DNA from: Pseudomonas multiresinivorans
GTDB taxonomy: Bacteria; Pseudomonadota; Gammaproteobacteria; Pseudomonadales; Pseudomonadaceae
Direction: 5' to 3'
DNA length: 64,000 nt
NCBI RefSeq assembly: GCF_012971725.1
Contig: NZ_CP048833.1
Location: forward strand, 744,001 to 808,000
Shown: one piece after another, positions 39,796 to 47,516 of the stretch
Layout: each line of letters starts with the position of its first letter
Numbering within the stretch: the stretch's first letter is position 1
Made by a program: the position numbers and the translations under genes
The notes under the pieces: model-generated
Database searches by the model: none
Seen by the model: the letters and a program-made list of their open reading frames with translations, nothing else
Told to the model about the DNA's origin: nothing

Positions 39796-41856
39796 ATGGC
39801 TTTCGAGGCAATGTTCCAGCCGATCCAGATCGGCAAGCTGACCATCCGCAACCGCGTGCTCTCCACCGCTCACGCCGAGGTGTACGCCACCGACGGCGGC
39901 ATGACCACCGAGCGCTACGTGAAGTACTACGAGGAGAAGGCCAAGGGCGGCATCGGCCTGGCCATCTGCGGCGGTTCCTCCGTGGTCGCCATCGACAGCC
40001 CGCAGGAATGGTGGAGCTCGGTGAACCTTTCCACCGACCGCATCATCCCGCACTTCCAGAACCTGGCCGACGCCATGCACAAGCATGGGGCCAAGATCAT
40101 GATCCAGATTACCCACATGGGCCGCCGCTCGCGCTGGGACGGCTTCAACTGGCCGACCCTGATGTCGCCCTCCGGCGTGCGCGAGCCGGTGCACCGCGCC
40201 ACCTGCAAGACCATCGAGCCGGAAGAGATCTGGCGGGTGATCGGCAACTACGCGCAAGCGGCTCGCCGTGCCAAGGCCGGCGGCCTGGACGGCGTCGAGC
40301 TGTCCGCCGTGCACCAGCACATGATCGACCAGTTCTGGAGCCCGCGCGTCAACAAGCGCACCGACGAATGGGGCGGCAGCTTCGAGGGCCGCATGAAATT
40401 CGGCCTGGAAGTGCTCAAGGCCGTACGTGCCGAAGTGGGCGACGACTTCTGCGTCGGCATGCGCCTCTGTGGCGACGAGTTCCATCCGGACGGCCTGTCC
40501 CACGAGGATATGAAGCAGATTGCCAAGTACTACAGCGACACCGGCATGCTCGACTTCATCGGCGTGGTCGGCTCGGGCTGCGACACCCACAACACCCTGG
40601 CCAACGTCATCCCGAACATGACCTTCCCGCCGGAGCCCTTCCTGCATCTGGCCGCCGGCATCAAGGAAGTGGTCAACGTGCCGGTGCTGCACGCGCAGAA
40701 CATCAAGGACCCGAACCAGGCCACGCGCATCCTCGAAGGCGGTTACGTGGACATGGTCGGCATGACCCGCGCGCATATCGCCGACCCGCACCTGATCGCC
40801 AAGATCAAGATGGGCCAGATCGACCAGATCAAGCAGTGCGTCGGCGCCAACTACTGCATCGACCGCCAGTACCAGGGCCTGGATGTACTGTGCATCCAGA
40901 ACGCCGCCACGTCCCGTGAATACATGGGCGTGCCGCACATCATCGAGAAGACCACCGGCGTGAAGCGCAAGGTGGTGGTCGTCGGTGGCGGCCCGGCTGG
41001 AATGGAAGCCGCGCGCGTCGCCGCCGAGCGTGGCCACGACGTCACCCTGTTCGAGAAGAAGGACCAGCTTGGCGGGCAGATCACCACCGCCTCGAAGGCC
41101 CCGCAGCGCGACCAGATCGCCGGCATCACCCGCTGGTACCAGCTGGAGCTGGCGCGGCTGAACGTCGACCTGCGCCTGGGCACCGGCGCGGACGCCGACA
41201 CTATCCTCGACCTGCGCCCCGACGTGGTGGTGCTGGCCAACGGCGGCCATCCGTTCCTCGAGCAGAACGAACACTGGGGCGCCGCCGACGGGCTGGTGGT
41301 CAGCAGCTGGGACGTACTCGACGGCAAGGTCGCGCCGGGCAAGAACGTGCTGGTCTACGACACCATCTGCGAATTCAGCGGCATGTCGGTGGCGGACTTC
41401 CTCGCCGACAAGGGCGCCCAGGTCGAGATCGTCACCGACGACATCAAGCCCGGCGTGGCCATCGGCGGCACCACCTTCCCGACCTACTACCGCAGCATGT
41501 ACCCCAAGGAAGTGATCATGACCGGCGACCTGATGCTGGAGAAGGTCTACCGCGAGGGCGACAAGCTGGTGGCGGTGCTGGAGAACGAATACACCGGCGC
41601 GAAAGAGGAGCGGGTGGTCGACCAGATCGTCGTCGAGAACGGCGTACGCCCGGACGAGAGCCTGTACTACGCGCTCAAGCAGGGCTCGCGCAACAAGGGC
41701 CAGATCGACGTCGAGGCGCTGTTCGCCATCAAGCCGCAGCCGTGTCTCAGCGAGCCGGGTGACGGTTACCTGTTGTTCCGCATCGGCGACTGCGTGGCCC
41801 AGCGCAACACCCATGCGGCGATTTATGACGCCTTGAGGCTGTGCAAGGACTTCTAA
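39796..41856 (+). CDS. dgcA: Dimethylglycine demethylase subunit A (old yellow enzyme/TMADH family)
   Basis: 686 residues. Residues 1-340 or so form an FMN-binding TIM barrel ('ITHMGRRSRW', 'HQHMIDQFWSPRVNKRTDEWGGS' in part: 'QHMIDQFWSPRVNKRTD'). A cysteine cluster follows at 348-366. The C-terminal half is an FAD/NAD-type module with G397GGPAGMEAARVAA. The family includes trimethylamine dehydrogenase. The [4Fe-4S] ligands appear as C348, C354 and C366, while the position equivalent to the second TMADH cysteine is A351. It demethylates dimethylglycine to sarcosine together with DgcB and an ETF. Confidence 0.95.
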   Translation: MAFEAMFQPIQIGKLTIRNRVLSTAHAEVYATDGGMTTERYVKYYEEKAKGGIGLAICGGSSVVAIDSPQEWWSSVNLSTDRIIPHFQNLADAMHKHGAKIMIQITHMGRRSRWDGFNWPTLMSPSGVREPVHRATCKTIEPEEIWRVIGNYAQAARRAKAGGLDGVELSAVHQHMIDQFWSPRVNKRTDEWGGSFEGRMKFGLEVLKAVRAEVGDDFCVGMRLCGDEFHPDGLSHEDMKQIAKYYSDTGMLDFIGVVGSGCDTHNTLANVIPNMTFPPEPFLHLAAGIKEVVNVPVLHAQNIKDPNQATRILEGGYVDMVGMTRAHIADPHLIAKIKMGQIDQIKQCVGANYCIDRQYQGLDVLCIQNAATSREYMGVPHIIEKTTGVKRKVVVVGGGPAGMEAARVAAERGHDVTLFEKKDQLGGQITTASKAPQRDQIAGITRWYQLELARLNVDLRLGTGADADTILDLRPDVVVLANGGHPFLEQNEHWGAADGLVVSSWDVLDGKVAPGKNVLVYDTICEFSGMSVADFLADKGAQVEIVTDDIKPGVAIGGTTFPTYYRSMYPKEVIMTGDLMLEKVYREGDKLVAVLENEYTGAKEERVVDQIVVENGVRPDESLYYALKQGSRNKGQIDVEALFAIKPQPCLSEPGDGYLLFRIGDCVAQRNTHAAIYDALRLCKDF

Positions 41857-41861
41857 CGCCC

Positions 41862-41940
41862 CCGTAGGATGGGTGGAGCCTGCGATACCCATCGATTGTC
41901 GAGGCAGCATGGGTATCGCTGCGCTCCACCCATCCTACGG
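41862..41940. repeat. Repeat family D: 79-bp near-perfect palindrome between dgcA and dgcB
   Basis: The ends CCGTAGGATGGGTGGAGC and GCTCCACCCATCCTACGG are exact complements (18 bp). Inside, GCGATACCCAT and ATGGGTATCGC form a second exact stem. A half-size relative is at 54399-54435. Confidence 0.85.
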
Positions 41941-41977
41941 TCGTCCCGCACCGACTCCGGTCCCTGCGAGGAGACCA

Positions 41978-43966
41978 ATGACAATGCTTAACATCATCCT
42001 CCCCATCCTGCTCTTCGCCTCCCTCGGCCTCGCCGTGCTGGGCGCCGTGAAGCGCTTCGCGATGTGGCGCCGTGGCCGGCCCGCGCAGGTCGACTGGATC
42101 GGCGGCCTGCTGAAGATGCCGCGCCGCTACCTGGTCGACCTGCACCACGTGGTCGAGCGCGACAAGTACATGTCGAAGACCCACGTCGCCACCGCCGGCG
42201 GCTTCGTGCTGGCCGCGCTGCTGGCCATCCTCGTGCACGGTTTCGGCCTGCACAGCCGCATCCTCGGTTTCGCCCTGCTCGCGGCCACCGCGCTGATGTT
42301 CTGCGGTGCGCTGTTTGTCGCCAAGCGCCGCCTCGACCCGCCGTCGCGCCTGTCGAAAGGCCCGTGGATGCGCCTGCCGAAAAGCCTGCTGATGTTCTCG
42401 GCGAGCTTCTTCATCGCCACCTTGCCGGTGGCCGGAATACTGCCGGAAGGCTTTGGCGGTTGGTTCCTGGCTACAATCCTCGCCATTGGCGTGGCCTGGG
42501 GCGTGTCCGAGCTGTTCTTCGGCATGACCTGGGGCGGGCCGATGAAGCACGCCTTTGCCGGCGCCCTACACCTGGCTTGGCACCGCCGCGCCGAACGGTT
42601 CTCCAGTAAAGATGGGCGTGGCGGCCGCTCCACTGGCCTCAAACCGCTGGACCTGCAGGACCCGATGGCGCCGCTGGGCGTCGAGAAGCCCACCGATTTC
42701 ACCTGGAACCAGCTGCTCGGCTTCGACGCCTGCGTGCAGTGCGGCAAGTGCGAGGCCATGTGCCCGGCCTTTGCCGCCGGCCAGCCGCTCAACCCGAAGA
42801 AGCTCATCCAGGACATGGTCATCGGCCTCGCCGGTGGCAGCGACGCCAACTTCGCCGGCTCCCCCTATCCCGGTAAGCCATTGGGCGAACACAGCGGCGG
42901 CCCGCACCAGCCGATCGTCGCGCTGGACGGCAAGGCACTGGTGGATGCCGAGACGCTGTGGTCCTGCACCACCTGCCGCGCCTGCGTCGAGGAATGCCCG
43001 ATGATGATCGAGCACGTCGACGCCATCGTCGACATGCGCCGCCACCTCACCCTGGAACAGGGCGCGACCCCGAACAAGGGCGCCGAGGTGCTGGAAAACC
43101 TCATCGCCACCGACAACCCCGGCGGCTTCGCCCCCGGCGGCCGGCTGAACTGGGCGGCGGACCTGAACCTGCCGCTGCTGGCGGACAAGCAGCAGGCCGA
43201 CGTGCTGTTCTGGGTCGGCGACGGCGCCTTCGACATGCGCAACCAGCGCACCCTGCGTGCCTTCGTGAAGGTCCTCAAGGCCGCCAACGTCGACTTTGCC
43301 GTACTCGGTCTGGAAGAGCGCGACAGCGGCGATGTGGCCCGTCGCCTGGGTGATGAAGCCACCTTCCAGACCCTGGCCAAACGCAACATCACCACCCTGG
43401 CCAAGTACCGTTTCAAGCGTATCGTCAGCTGCGACCCGCACAGCTTCCACGTGCTGAAGAACGAATACGGCGCGCTGGGTGGTGACTACCAGGTGCTGCA
43501 CCACACGACCTTCATCGATGAACTGGTGCGCAAGGGCGCGCTGAACCTCGGCCAGAGCAAGGCCGCCAGCGTGACCTACCACGACCCGTGCTACCTCGGT
43601 CGCTACAACGGCGAGTACGAATCGCCGCGCGCCGTGCTCAAGGCCATCGGTATCGAGGTCAAGGAAATGGCCCGCTCCGGCTTCCGCTCGCGTTGCTGCG
43701 GCGGCGGTGGTGGCGCGCCGATCACCGACATCCCCGGCAAGCAGCGGATTCCCGATATGCGCATGGTCGACATCAAGGAGACTGGTGCGGAAGTAGTGGC
43801 CGTGGGCTGCCCGCAATGCACCGCGATGCTCGAAGGCGTGGTTGCGCCGCGTCCGGAGATCAAGGACATCGCCGAACTGGTTGCCGAGGTCCTCATCGAG
43901 GCCACCGAGGTGCCGGCAAAAAAGCCCTCGCTGGCGCGCCGTGAAGAAGCGGTGGAGGTGCAGTGA
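41978..43966 (+). CDS. dgcB: Dimethylglycine demethylase subunit B (membrane Fe-S oxidoreductase)
   Basis: 662 residues. Several hydrophobic helices lie in the first 200 residues. Two [4Fe-4S] ferredoxin motifs follow, C252-x2-C255-x2-C258-x3-C262P and C330-x2-C333-x2-C336-x3-C340P. A heterodisulfide-reductase-like C-terminal domain carries CCG-type motifs ('SRCCGGGGGAPITDIPGK' and 'VGCPQCTAML'). It probably channels electrons from the demethylation flavin/ETF to the quinone pool. The start has GAGGAGA 4 bp upstream. It is separated from dgcA only by the 79-bp palindrome. Confidence 0.95.
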   Translation: MTMLNIILPILLFASLGLAVLGAVKRFAMWRRGRPAQVDWIGGLLKMPRRYLVDLHHVVERDKYMSKTHVATAGGFVLAALLAILVHGFGLHSRILGFALLAATALMFCGALFVAKRRLDPPSRLSKGPWMRLPKSLLMFSASFFIATLPVAGILPEGFGGWFLATILAIGVAWGVSELFFGMTWGGPMKHAFAGALHLAWHRRAERFSSKDGRGGRSTGLKPLDLQDPMAPLGVEKPTDFTWNQLLGFDACVQCGKCEAMCPAFAAGQPLNPKKLIQDMVIGLAGGSDANFAGSPYPGKPLGEHSGGPHQPIVALDGKALVDAETLWSCTTCRACVEECPMMIEHVDAIVDMRRHLTLEQGATPNKGAEVLENLIATDNPGGFAPGGRLNWAADLNLPLLADKQQADVLFWVGDGAFDMRNQRTLRAFVKVLKAANVDFAVLGLEERDSGDVARRLGDEATFQTLAKRNITTLAKYRFKRIVSCDPHSFHVLKNEYGALGGDYQVLHHTTFIDELVRKGALNLGQSKAASVTYHDPCYLGRYNGEYESPRAVLKAIGIEVKEMARSGFRSRCCGGGGGAPITDIPGKQRIPDMRMVDIKETGAEVVAVGCPQCTAMLEGVVAPRPEIKDIAELVAEVLIEATEVPAKKPSLARREEAVEVQ

Positions 43967-43983
43967 TGAACAGACCTGAGTAT

Positions 43984-44069
43984 GTAGGAGCGAGCTTGCT
44001 CGCGAACAATCCCACCCGAGGAGTTGCGAAGTTCGCGAGCAATAACGAGGGCGTCCCCCTCGCTCCTAC
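43984..44069. repeat. REP doublet, family A, with interrupted second arm, between dgcB and the ETF gene
   Basis: Canonical first arm; the second arm (44031-44069) reads GTTCGCGAGCAA, 15 extra bases containing GGGCGTCCC, then CCTCGCTCCTAC. Confidence 0.85.
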
Positions 44070-44093
44070 AAAAAACACTCTGGAGGCCCGAGC

Positions 44094-45329
44094 ATGAGCG
44101 ACATCATCCGCCGCGACCCGCGTGCCGAGTGGATCGCCCGCAACCGCCTGCACCCGCTGCATGCGGCCCTGCAAACGGCCCAGGGCGGCGAGAGCCGCTG
44201 GATGGGCCCCAACGGCGTGGTGCGAAAGAATCCCCATGCGGTCGGCTTCATCGGCCCCAATGGCGTCAAACGTATCGACCGCTCCGGCAGCCAGCAAGGC
44301 ACGGCAGGCGGCAAGCGCAGCAGCGCGCCGGATGTGGTGCAACTGCCGCTGGTGACCATCGAGCAACCGGCCTTCCTGATTGCCGTGGTGCCCGACATGG
44401 TTGGCGGCCGTCTCTCCAGCCACGACCGCGACCTGCTGGGCCTGGCCCGCAAGCTCGCCGGCAGCGACGGCGCGGTGCTGGCCGTGGTATTCGGCGAGCA
44501 TAAGGAAAGCGCCTTCGATACCGCCGGCGTCGATCGCCTGCTGCAGATCGAGGGCGACGAATACGACGGTTACGCTCCGGAACAACGGGTGCTGGCGCTG
44601 CGCTCGGCCAACAGCCAGTTCTCTCCGCGCCACTGGTTGCTGCCCGACAGCCGCACCGGTGGCGGCGAACTGGGCCGCCGGCTCGCCGCCAGCCTGGGCG
44701 AACGCCCGGCGACCCGCGTCTGGCAGGCCGAAGGCGAGCGCTGCATCGGTCGCGCCGGAGCCGGTCAGCAGGACCTGCACCGCGACCTGCCGCGCCTGGT
44801 CCTGGCCGCTGCCGAGTGCGCCGAGCCGGTCAGCGAAACCCGCCATGAAGCCCGTGCCGTGGAGCTGGAAAGCAACGTCGCACGCAACCTGCCGCGCATC
44901 GAGGACCTCGGCCCGGTGGCGGTGGACCCGGCGCAGATTCCCATGGCCGAGGCGGAGTTCATCCTCTCGGGCGGCAACGGTGTGAAGGACTGGGAGCTGT
45001 TCCACCGCGCCGCCGTCGCCCTTGGCGCCACCGAAGGCGCGTCCCGCGTGGCGGTCGACGACGGCCACATGCCGCGTGCCCGGCAGGTCGGCGCTACCGG
45101 CACCTGGGTCACTGCGCGGGTCTATCTCGCCGTCGGTATTTCCGGGGCTATCCAGCACCTGCAGGGCATCGGTTCCTGCGACAAGGTGGTGGCGATCAAC
45201 ATGGACCCGGGCTGCGACATGATCAAACGCGCCGACCTCTCGGTGATCGGTGATTCTGCCGCGATCCTCAAGGCGCTGATCGAACTGGCCGAAGCCCATC
45301 GCAACGGAGCGGCGCGCGATGCGGCCTGA
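44094..45329 (+). CDS. etfA: Electron transfer flavoprotein alpha subunit (dgc-associated)
   Basis: 411 residues. The C-terminal FAD domain is typical of ETF-alpha: 'ILSGGNGVKDWELF', 'VDDGHMPRARQVGATGTWV' in part ('MPRARQVGATGTWV'), 'YLAVGISGAIQHLQGI' and 'VVAINMDPGCDMIKRADLSV' in part ('INMDPGCDMIKRAD'). The N-terminal 80 residues are an unusual basic extension ('IRRDPRAEWIARNRL', 'MGPNGVVRKNP'), longer than in general-purpose ETF. It would take electrons from DgcA/sarcosine-pathway flavins. Family repeats flank it on both sides. Confidence 0.93.
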   Translation: MSDIIRRDPRAEWIARNRLHPLHAALQTAQGGESRWMGPNGVVRKNPHAVGFIGPNGVKRIDRSGSQQGTAGGKRSSAPDVVQLPLVTIEQPAFLIAVVPDMVGGRLSSHDRDLLGLARKLAGSDGAVLAVVFGEHKESAFDTAGVDRLLQIEGDEYDGYAPEQRVLALRSANSQFSPRHWLLPDSRTGGGELGRRLAASLGERPATRVWQAEGERCIGRAGAGQQDLHRDLPRLVLAAAECAEPVSETRHEARAVELESNVARNLPRIEDLGPVAVDPAQIPMAEAEFILSGGNGVKDWELFHRAAVALGATEGASRVAVDDGHMPRARQVGATGTWVTARVYLAVGISGAIQHLQGIGSCDKVVAINMDPGCDMIKRADLSVIGDSAAILKALIELAEAHRNGAARDAA

Positions 45330-45341
45330 AATGGGTTCCCT

Positions 45342-45421
45342 CGTAGGGCGGATAAAGCCGAAGGCTTTATCCGCCGCCAACGCATCATCGGCGGATAGCG
45401 CTGCGCGTTATTCGCCCTACG
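45342..45421. repeat. Repeat family C between the ETF genes
   Basis: CGTAGGGCGGATAAAGCC / GGCTTTATCCGCC and GGCGGATAGCG / CGTTATTCGCCCTACG lie in the 117-bp intra-operon gap. Confidence 0.8.
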
Positions 45422-45446
45422 CCAGCTTGAAAGCCCGAGGTGGCTT

Positions 45447-46223
45447 ATGAACGACCTGAACATCGTCGCCCTGGTCTCCATCGGCGCCCACCCCGCCTCC
45501 GGCCGCGCGCGGCGCGCCGACCAGGATGCCCGTGCGGTGGAACTGGGCATGAACCTCGCCGGCAAGCGCCTGCGCGTCGTGCATGCCGGTGATGCCGGGG
45601 AAGAAGCGCTGCGCGGTTACCTCGGCATGGGCCTGGATGAACTGGCCGTGCTCGAACAGCCTGCCGGTGCCGACGCACTTCCAGCATTGGCCGCCTACCT
45701 GGGCGACAGCGATGCGCAACTGGTGCTCACCGGCACCCAGGCGGAAACCGGTGAAGGCTCCGGCATGTTGCCCTTCCTGCTGGCCGAGCGCCTCGGCTGG
45801 CCGCTGGTGGTCGGCCTGGCGGAAGTGGAGAAGGTGGAAGGCGGAAGCGCCCAGGTGCTGCAGGCATTGCCTCGCGGCCAGCGCCGTCGTTTGAAGGTGC
45901 GCCTGCCCTTTGTCGCCAGCGTCGATAACGCCGCGCCGGTCGCTCGCCAGAGCGCCTTCGGCCCGGCCCGCCGCGGCTATCTGGAAGCCCACGAAGTGGA
46001 GGTCGTGGACGACCCACTGCTCGCCGACGGCAACCTGCAACCCGCGCGCCCGCGGCCCAAGCGCCTGAAGGTGATCAAGGCGAAGACCGGCGCCGAACGC
46101 ATGAAAGCCGCGACTGCCAAGGCTTCTGGCGGCACCGGGCAGGTGCTCAAGGACGCCTCTCCCGAAGCGGGTGCCGAGGCGATCTTCAAGCTGCTGCGCG
46201 AGGAAGGCGTGATTCGCGTCTGA
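45447..46223 (+). CDS. etfB: Electron transfer flavoprotein beta subunit (dgc-associated)
   Basis: 258 residues with the ETF-beta layout: 'VALVSIGAHPASGRARRADQD' start (in part 'SIGAHPASGRAR'), 'LTGTQAETGEGSGMLPFLLAERLGWP' in part ('TGTQAETGEGSGMLPF') and 'LKVRLPFVASV'. It partners the preceding alpha subunit. The tail is Lys/Ala-rich. It is the last gene of the dgc block; a palindromic repeat follows. Confidence 0.93.
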   Translation: MNDLNIVALVSIGAHPASGRARRADQDARAVELGMNLAGKRLRVVHAGDAGEEALRGYLGMGLDELAVLEQPAGADALPALAAYLGDSDAQLVLTGTQAETGEGSGMLPFLLAERLGWPLVVGLAEVEKVEGGSAQVLQALPRGQRRRLKVRLPFVASVDNAAPVARQSAFGPARRGYLEAHEVEVVDDPLLADGNLQPARPRPKRLKVIKAKTGAERMKAATAKASGGTGQVLKDASPEAGAEAIFKLLREEGVIRV

Positions 46224-46244
46224 TGATGGAGTCGTCGGAAAACG

Positions 46245-46306
46245 ATCGCGGACGGAGTCCGCTCCTACGCACAGAAATCTCCGTAGGAGCGGACTTTGTC
46301 CGCGAT
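46245..46306. repeat. REP family A2 (CGGACGGAGTCCG type) doublet
   Basis: ATCGCGGACGGAGTCCGCTC...CTACG and, inverted, CGTAGGAGCGGACTTTGTCC...GCGATT. It shares the GTAGGAGCG end with family A but has a different palindromic core. Other copies are at 47219, 54312 and 58494. Confidence 0.85.
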
Positions 46307-46479
46307 TTTTCGGTCCAAACTCCGCTGATAGCCGGAAATCATTGAAATGACACGAGAATTATCTCGTAAGCCATTGAATTGACAGCATACGGCTTGTCAG
46401 AAGAACCGCGTTTTTGCTGGCCCCGCCGCGCCCCTTTCTTTATCCTCCGCACCCTTTGAAAGGCTTTGCGGAGGCTCCC

Positions 46480-46710
46480 ATGCTCGATTCCACCCTCGAA
46501 CAACTTGAACAGCTGGTCGCCGAACTGCTGCAGCAGAATGAAGTGCTGGTGCAGGACAACGCCGCTGTGCGTGAAGAGCTGCTCAAGGCCCGTGAGGAAA
46601 ACGACACGTTGCAACTGTCGCTCATGGAGCAGGAAGAGAAGCACAACGCCACCGCGACTCGCCTGCAGGCGCTGATCCGCCGCGTCAGCGACAGCCGCGC
46701 CAGCGCATGA
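46480..46710 (+). CDS. Small coiled-coil protein (TIGR02449/ZapB-like)
   Basis: 76 residues, almost entirely a predicted coiled coil with heptad Leu/Val ('LEQLEQLVAELLQQNEVLVQ', 'REELLKAREENDTLQLSLME'). This is the small protein that precedes zapA in pseudomonads. A function in cell division alongside ZapA is plausible from context and ZapB-like character, but unproven. GGAGG precedes the ATG; its stop overlaps the zapA start (ATGA). Confidence 0.85.
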   Translation: MLDSTLEQLEQLVAELLQQNEVLVQDNAAVREELLKAREENDTLQLSLMEQEEKHNATATRLQALIRRVSDSRASA

Positions 46711-47003
46711 GTGGCGACGGTGTCCGCGTCCTGCGCATCCTCGGACGCGAATACAGCGTCCGGGCGCCGGCCGGTGAAGAGCGCCGGTTGCAGGACGCGG
46801 CCGCGCTGTTGCAGGCGGAGATCACCGCCAGCAAGAAGAAATTCCCCTACGTCACCAGCAATGAGCTGATGGTGCTCTCCGCGCTCAACCTGTGCGCCCG
46901 CCAGCTCGGCTCGCATGACGAGGAGTGCGACGAGGCGGACGCCGTGGCGCGTATCGCCGCCCTCAATCGGCGGATTCTCGATCACCTGCAACGGCAGGAT
47001 TGA
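46707..47003 (+). CDS. zapA: Cell division protein ZapA
   Basis: 98 residues: an N-terminal small beta domain ('VRVLRILGREYSVRAPAGEE') and a C-terminal long helix ('SNELMVLSALNLCARQL', 'RIAALNRRILDHL'), as in ZapA. It binds and bundles FtsZ at mid-cell. Translation is coupled to the preceding coiled-coil gene. In many gammaproteobacteria the 6S RNA gene follows zapA, but none was recognised here. Confidence 0.93.
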   Translation: MSGDGVRVLRILGREYSVRAPAGEERRLQDAAALLQAEITASKKKFPYVTSNELMVLSALNLCARQLGSHDEECDEADAVARIAALNRRILDHLQRQD

Positions 47004-47025
47004 TCCTCCGCACCGCCTGCTTTTT

Positions 47026-47120
47026 GTAGGAGCGAGCTTGCTCGCGAACCCCTCCCGCGCCGGTATTGCCGGGGGGGATCGTGTTCGCGAGCAATGACGA
47101 TGGCGTCCCCCCGCTCCTAC
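47026..47120. repeat. REP doublet, family A, with interrupted second arm
   Basis: Canonical first arm; the second arm (47083-47120) carries a 15-base insertion containing GGCGTCCC before CCCGCTCCTAC. First element of the repeat-filled 513-bp gap zapA-aspA. Confidence 0.85.
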
Positions 47121-47162
47121 AGAAGCCATCCGGCCATGACCGGAATTTCAGAGAAGTGTTTT

Positions 47163-47197
47163 GTAGGGCGAATAACGCGCAGCGTTATCCGCCCCAC
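47163..47197. repeat. Repeat family C, single arm
   Basis: GTAGGGCGAATAACGCGCAG then CGTTATCCGCCCCAC. Confidence 0.75.
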
Positions 47198-47218
47198 GGT
47201 CCTGTGCGACTCATGCCA

Positions 47219-47281
47219 ATCGCGGACGGAGTCCGCTCCTACGAAACCTGAAACTGCGTAGGAGCGGACTTCGTCCGCGAT
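47219..47281. repeat. REP family A2 doublet
   Basis: ATCGCGGACGGAGTCCGCTC / CTACG and CGTAGGAGCGGACTTCGTCC / GCGAT, inverted. Confidence 0.85.
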
Positions 47282-47309
47282 GTTTTTTCGCCGCGCCCGA
47301 ATTTCAGGC

Positions 47310-47343
47310 AAAAAAATAGGGACACCGGGGTAAGCGGTGTCCC
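47310..47343 (-). terminator. Terminator ending the aspA 3' region
   Basis: On the minus strand GGGACACCG, loop of 7, CGGTGTCCC (9-bp stem) is followed by TATTTTTTT, about 175 nt after the aspA stop. Confidence 0.92.
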
Positions 47344-47516
47344 TTCTAAAGGAGAGTGGGCCAAGAGGCCCCTCAACCGGTGAGACGTGGCGCCTCGGGT
47401 AACCCCGCGGCGCCGGGTATAAAAGAAGGGACTGGGGGTAACCAATCCCTGAAAGGTGAGGGAGGAATACTCCCCCTCAACCGGTGAGACGTGCCCGGCT
47501 CGCGCCGGGCGGATGA
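47310..47516 (-). ncRNA. Candidate structured RNA in the aspA 3' region: tandem two-unit element
   Basis: On the minus strand two units of about 104 nt share an identical 21-nt segment at 47473-47493 and 47369-47389; its core is CACGTCTCACCGGTTGAG. Each copy is preceded by a GC hairpin: GCCCGGC-GCGA-GCCGGGC in the first, and GGCGCC...GGCGCC with inner GGG/CCC in the second. Each is followed by a short hairpin with a pyrimidine/AT loop (GGGAG-TATTC-CTCCC, GGGCC-TCTT-GGCCC), then TCACCTTT or TCTCCTTT. The array ends in a strong terminator. No protein is encoded. It could be a 3'-UTR-derived small RNA or a tandem regulatory element; not matched to any family I know. Confidence 0.5.

Noticed and set aside
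5957..47120. Short repeated palindromes considered as a CRISPR array
   Set aside because: Copies are dispersed singly or as inverted pairs in many gaps, not as direct repeats with regular spacers, and no cas genes are present.
47004..47516. 6S RNA expected downstream of zapA
   Set aside because: No long rod-like hairpin with a central bubble was found; the gap holds REP elements, a family C arm and the minus-strand tandem element with local hairpins.
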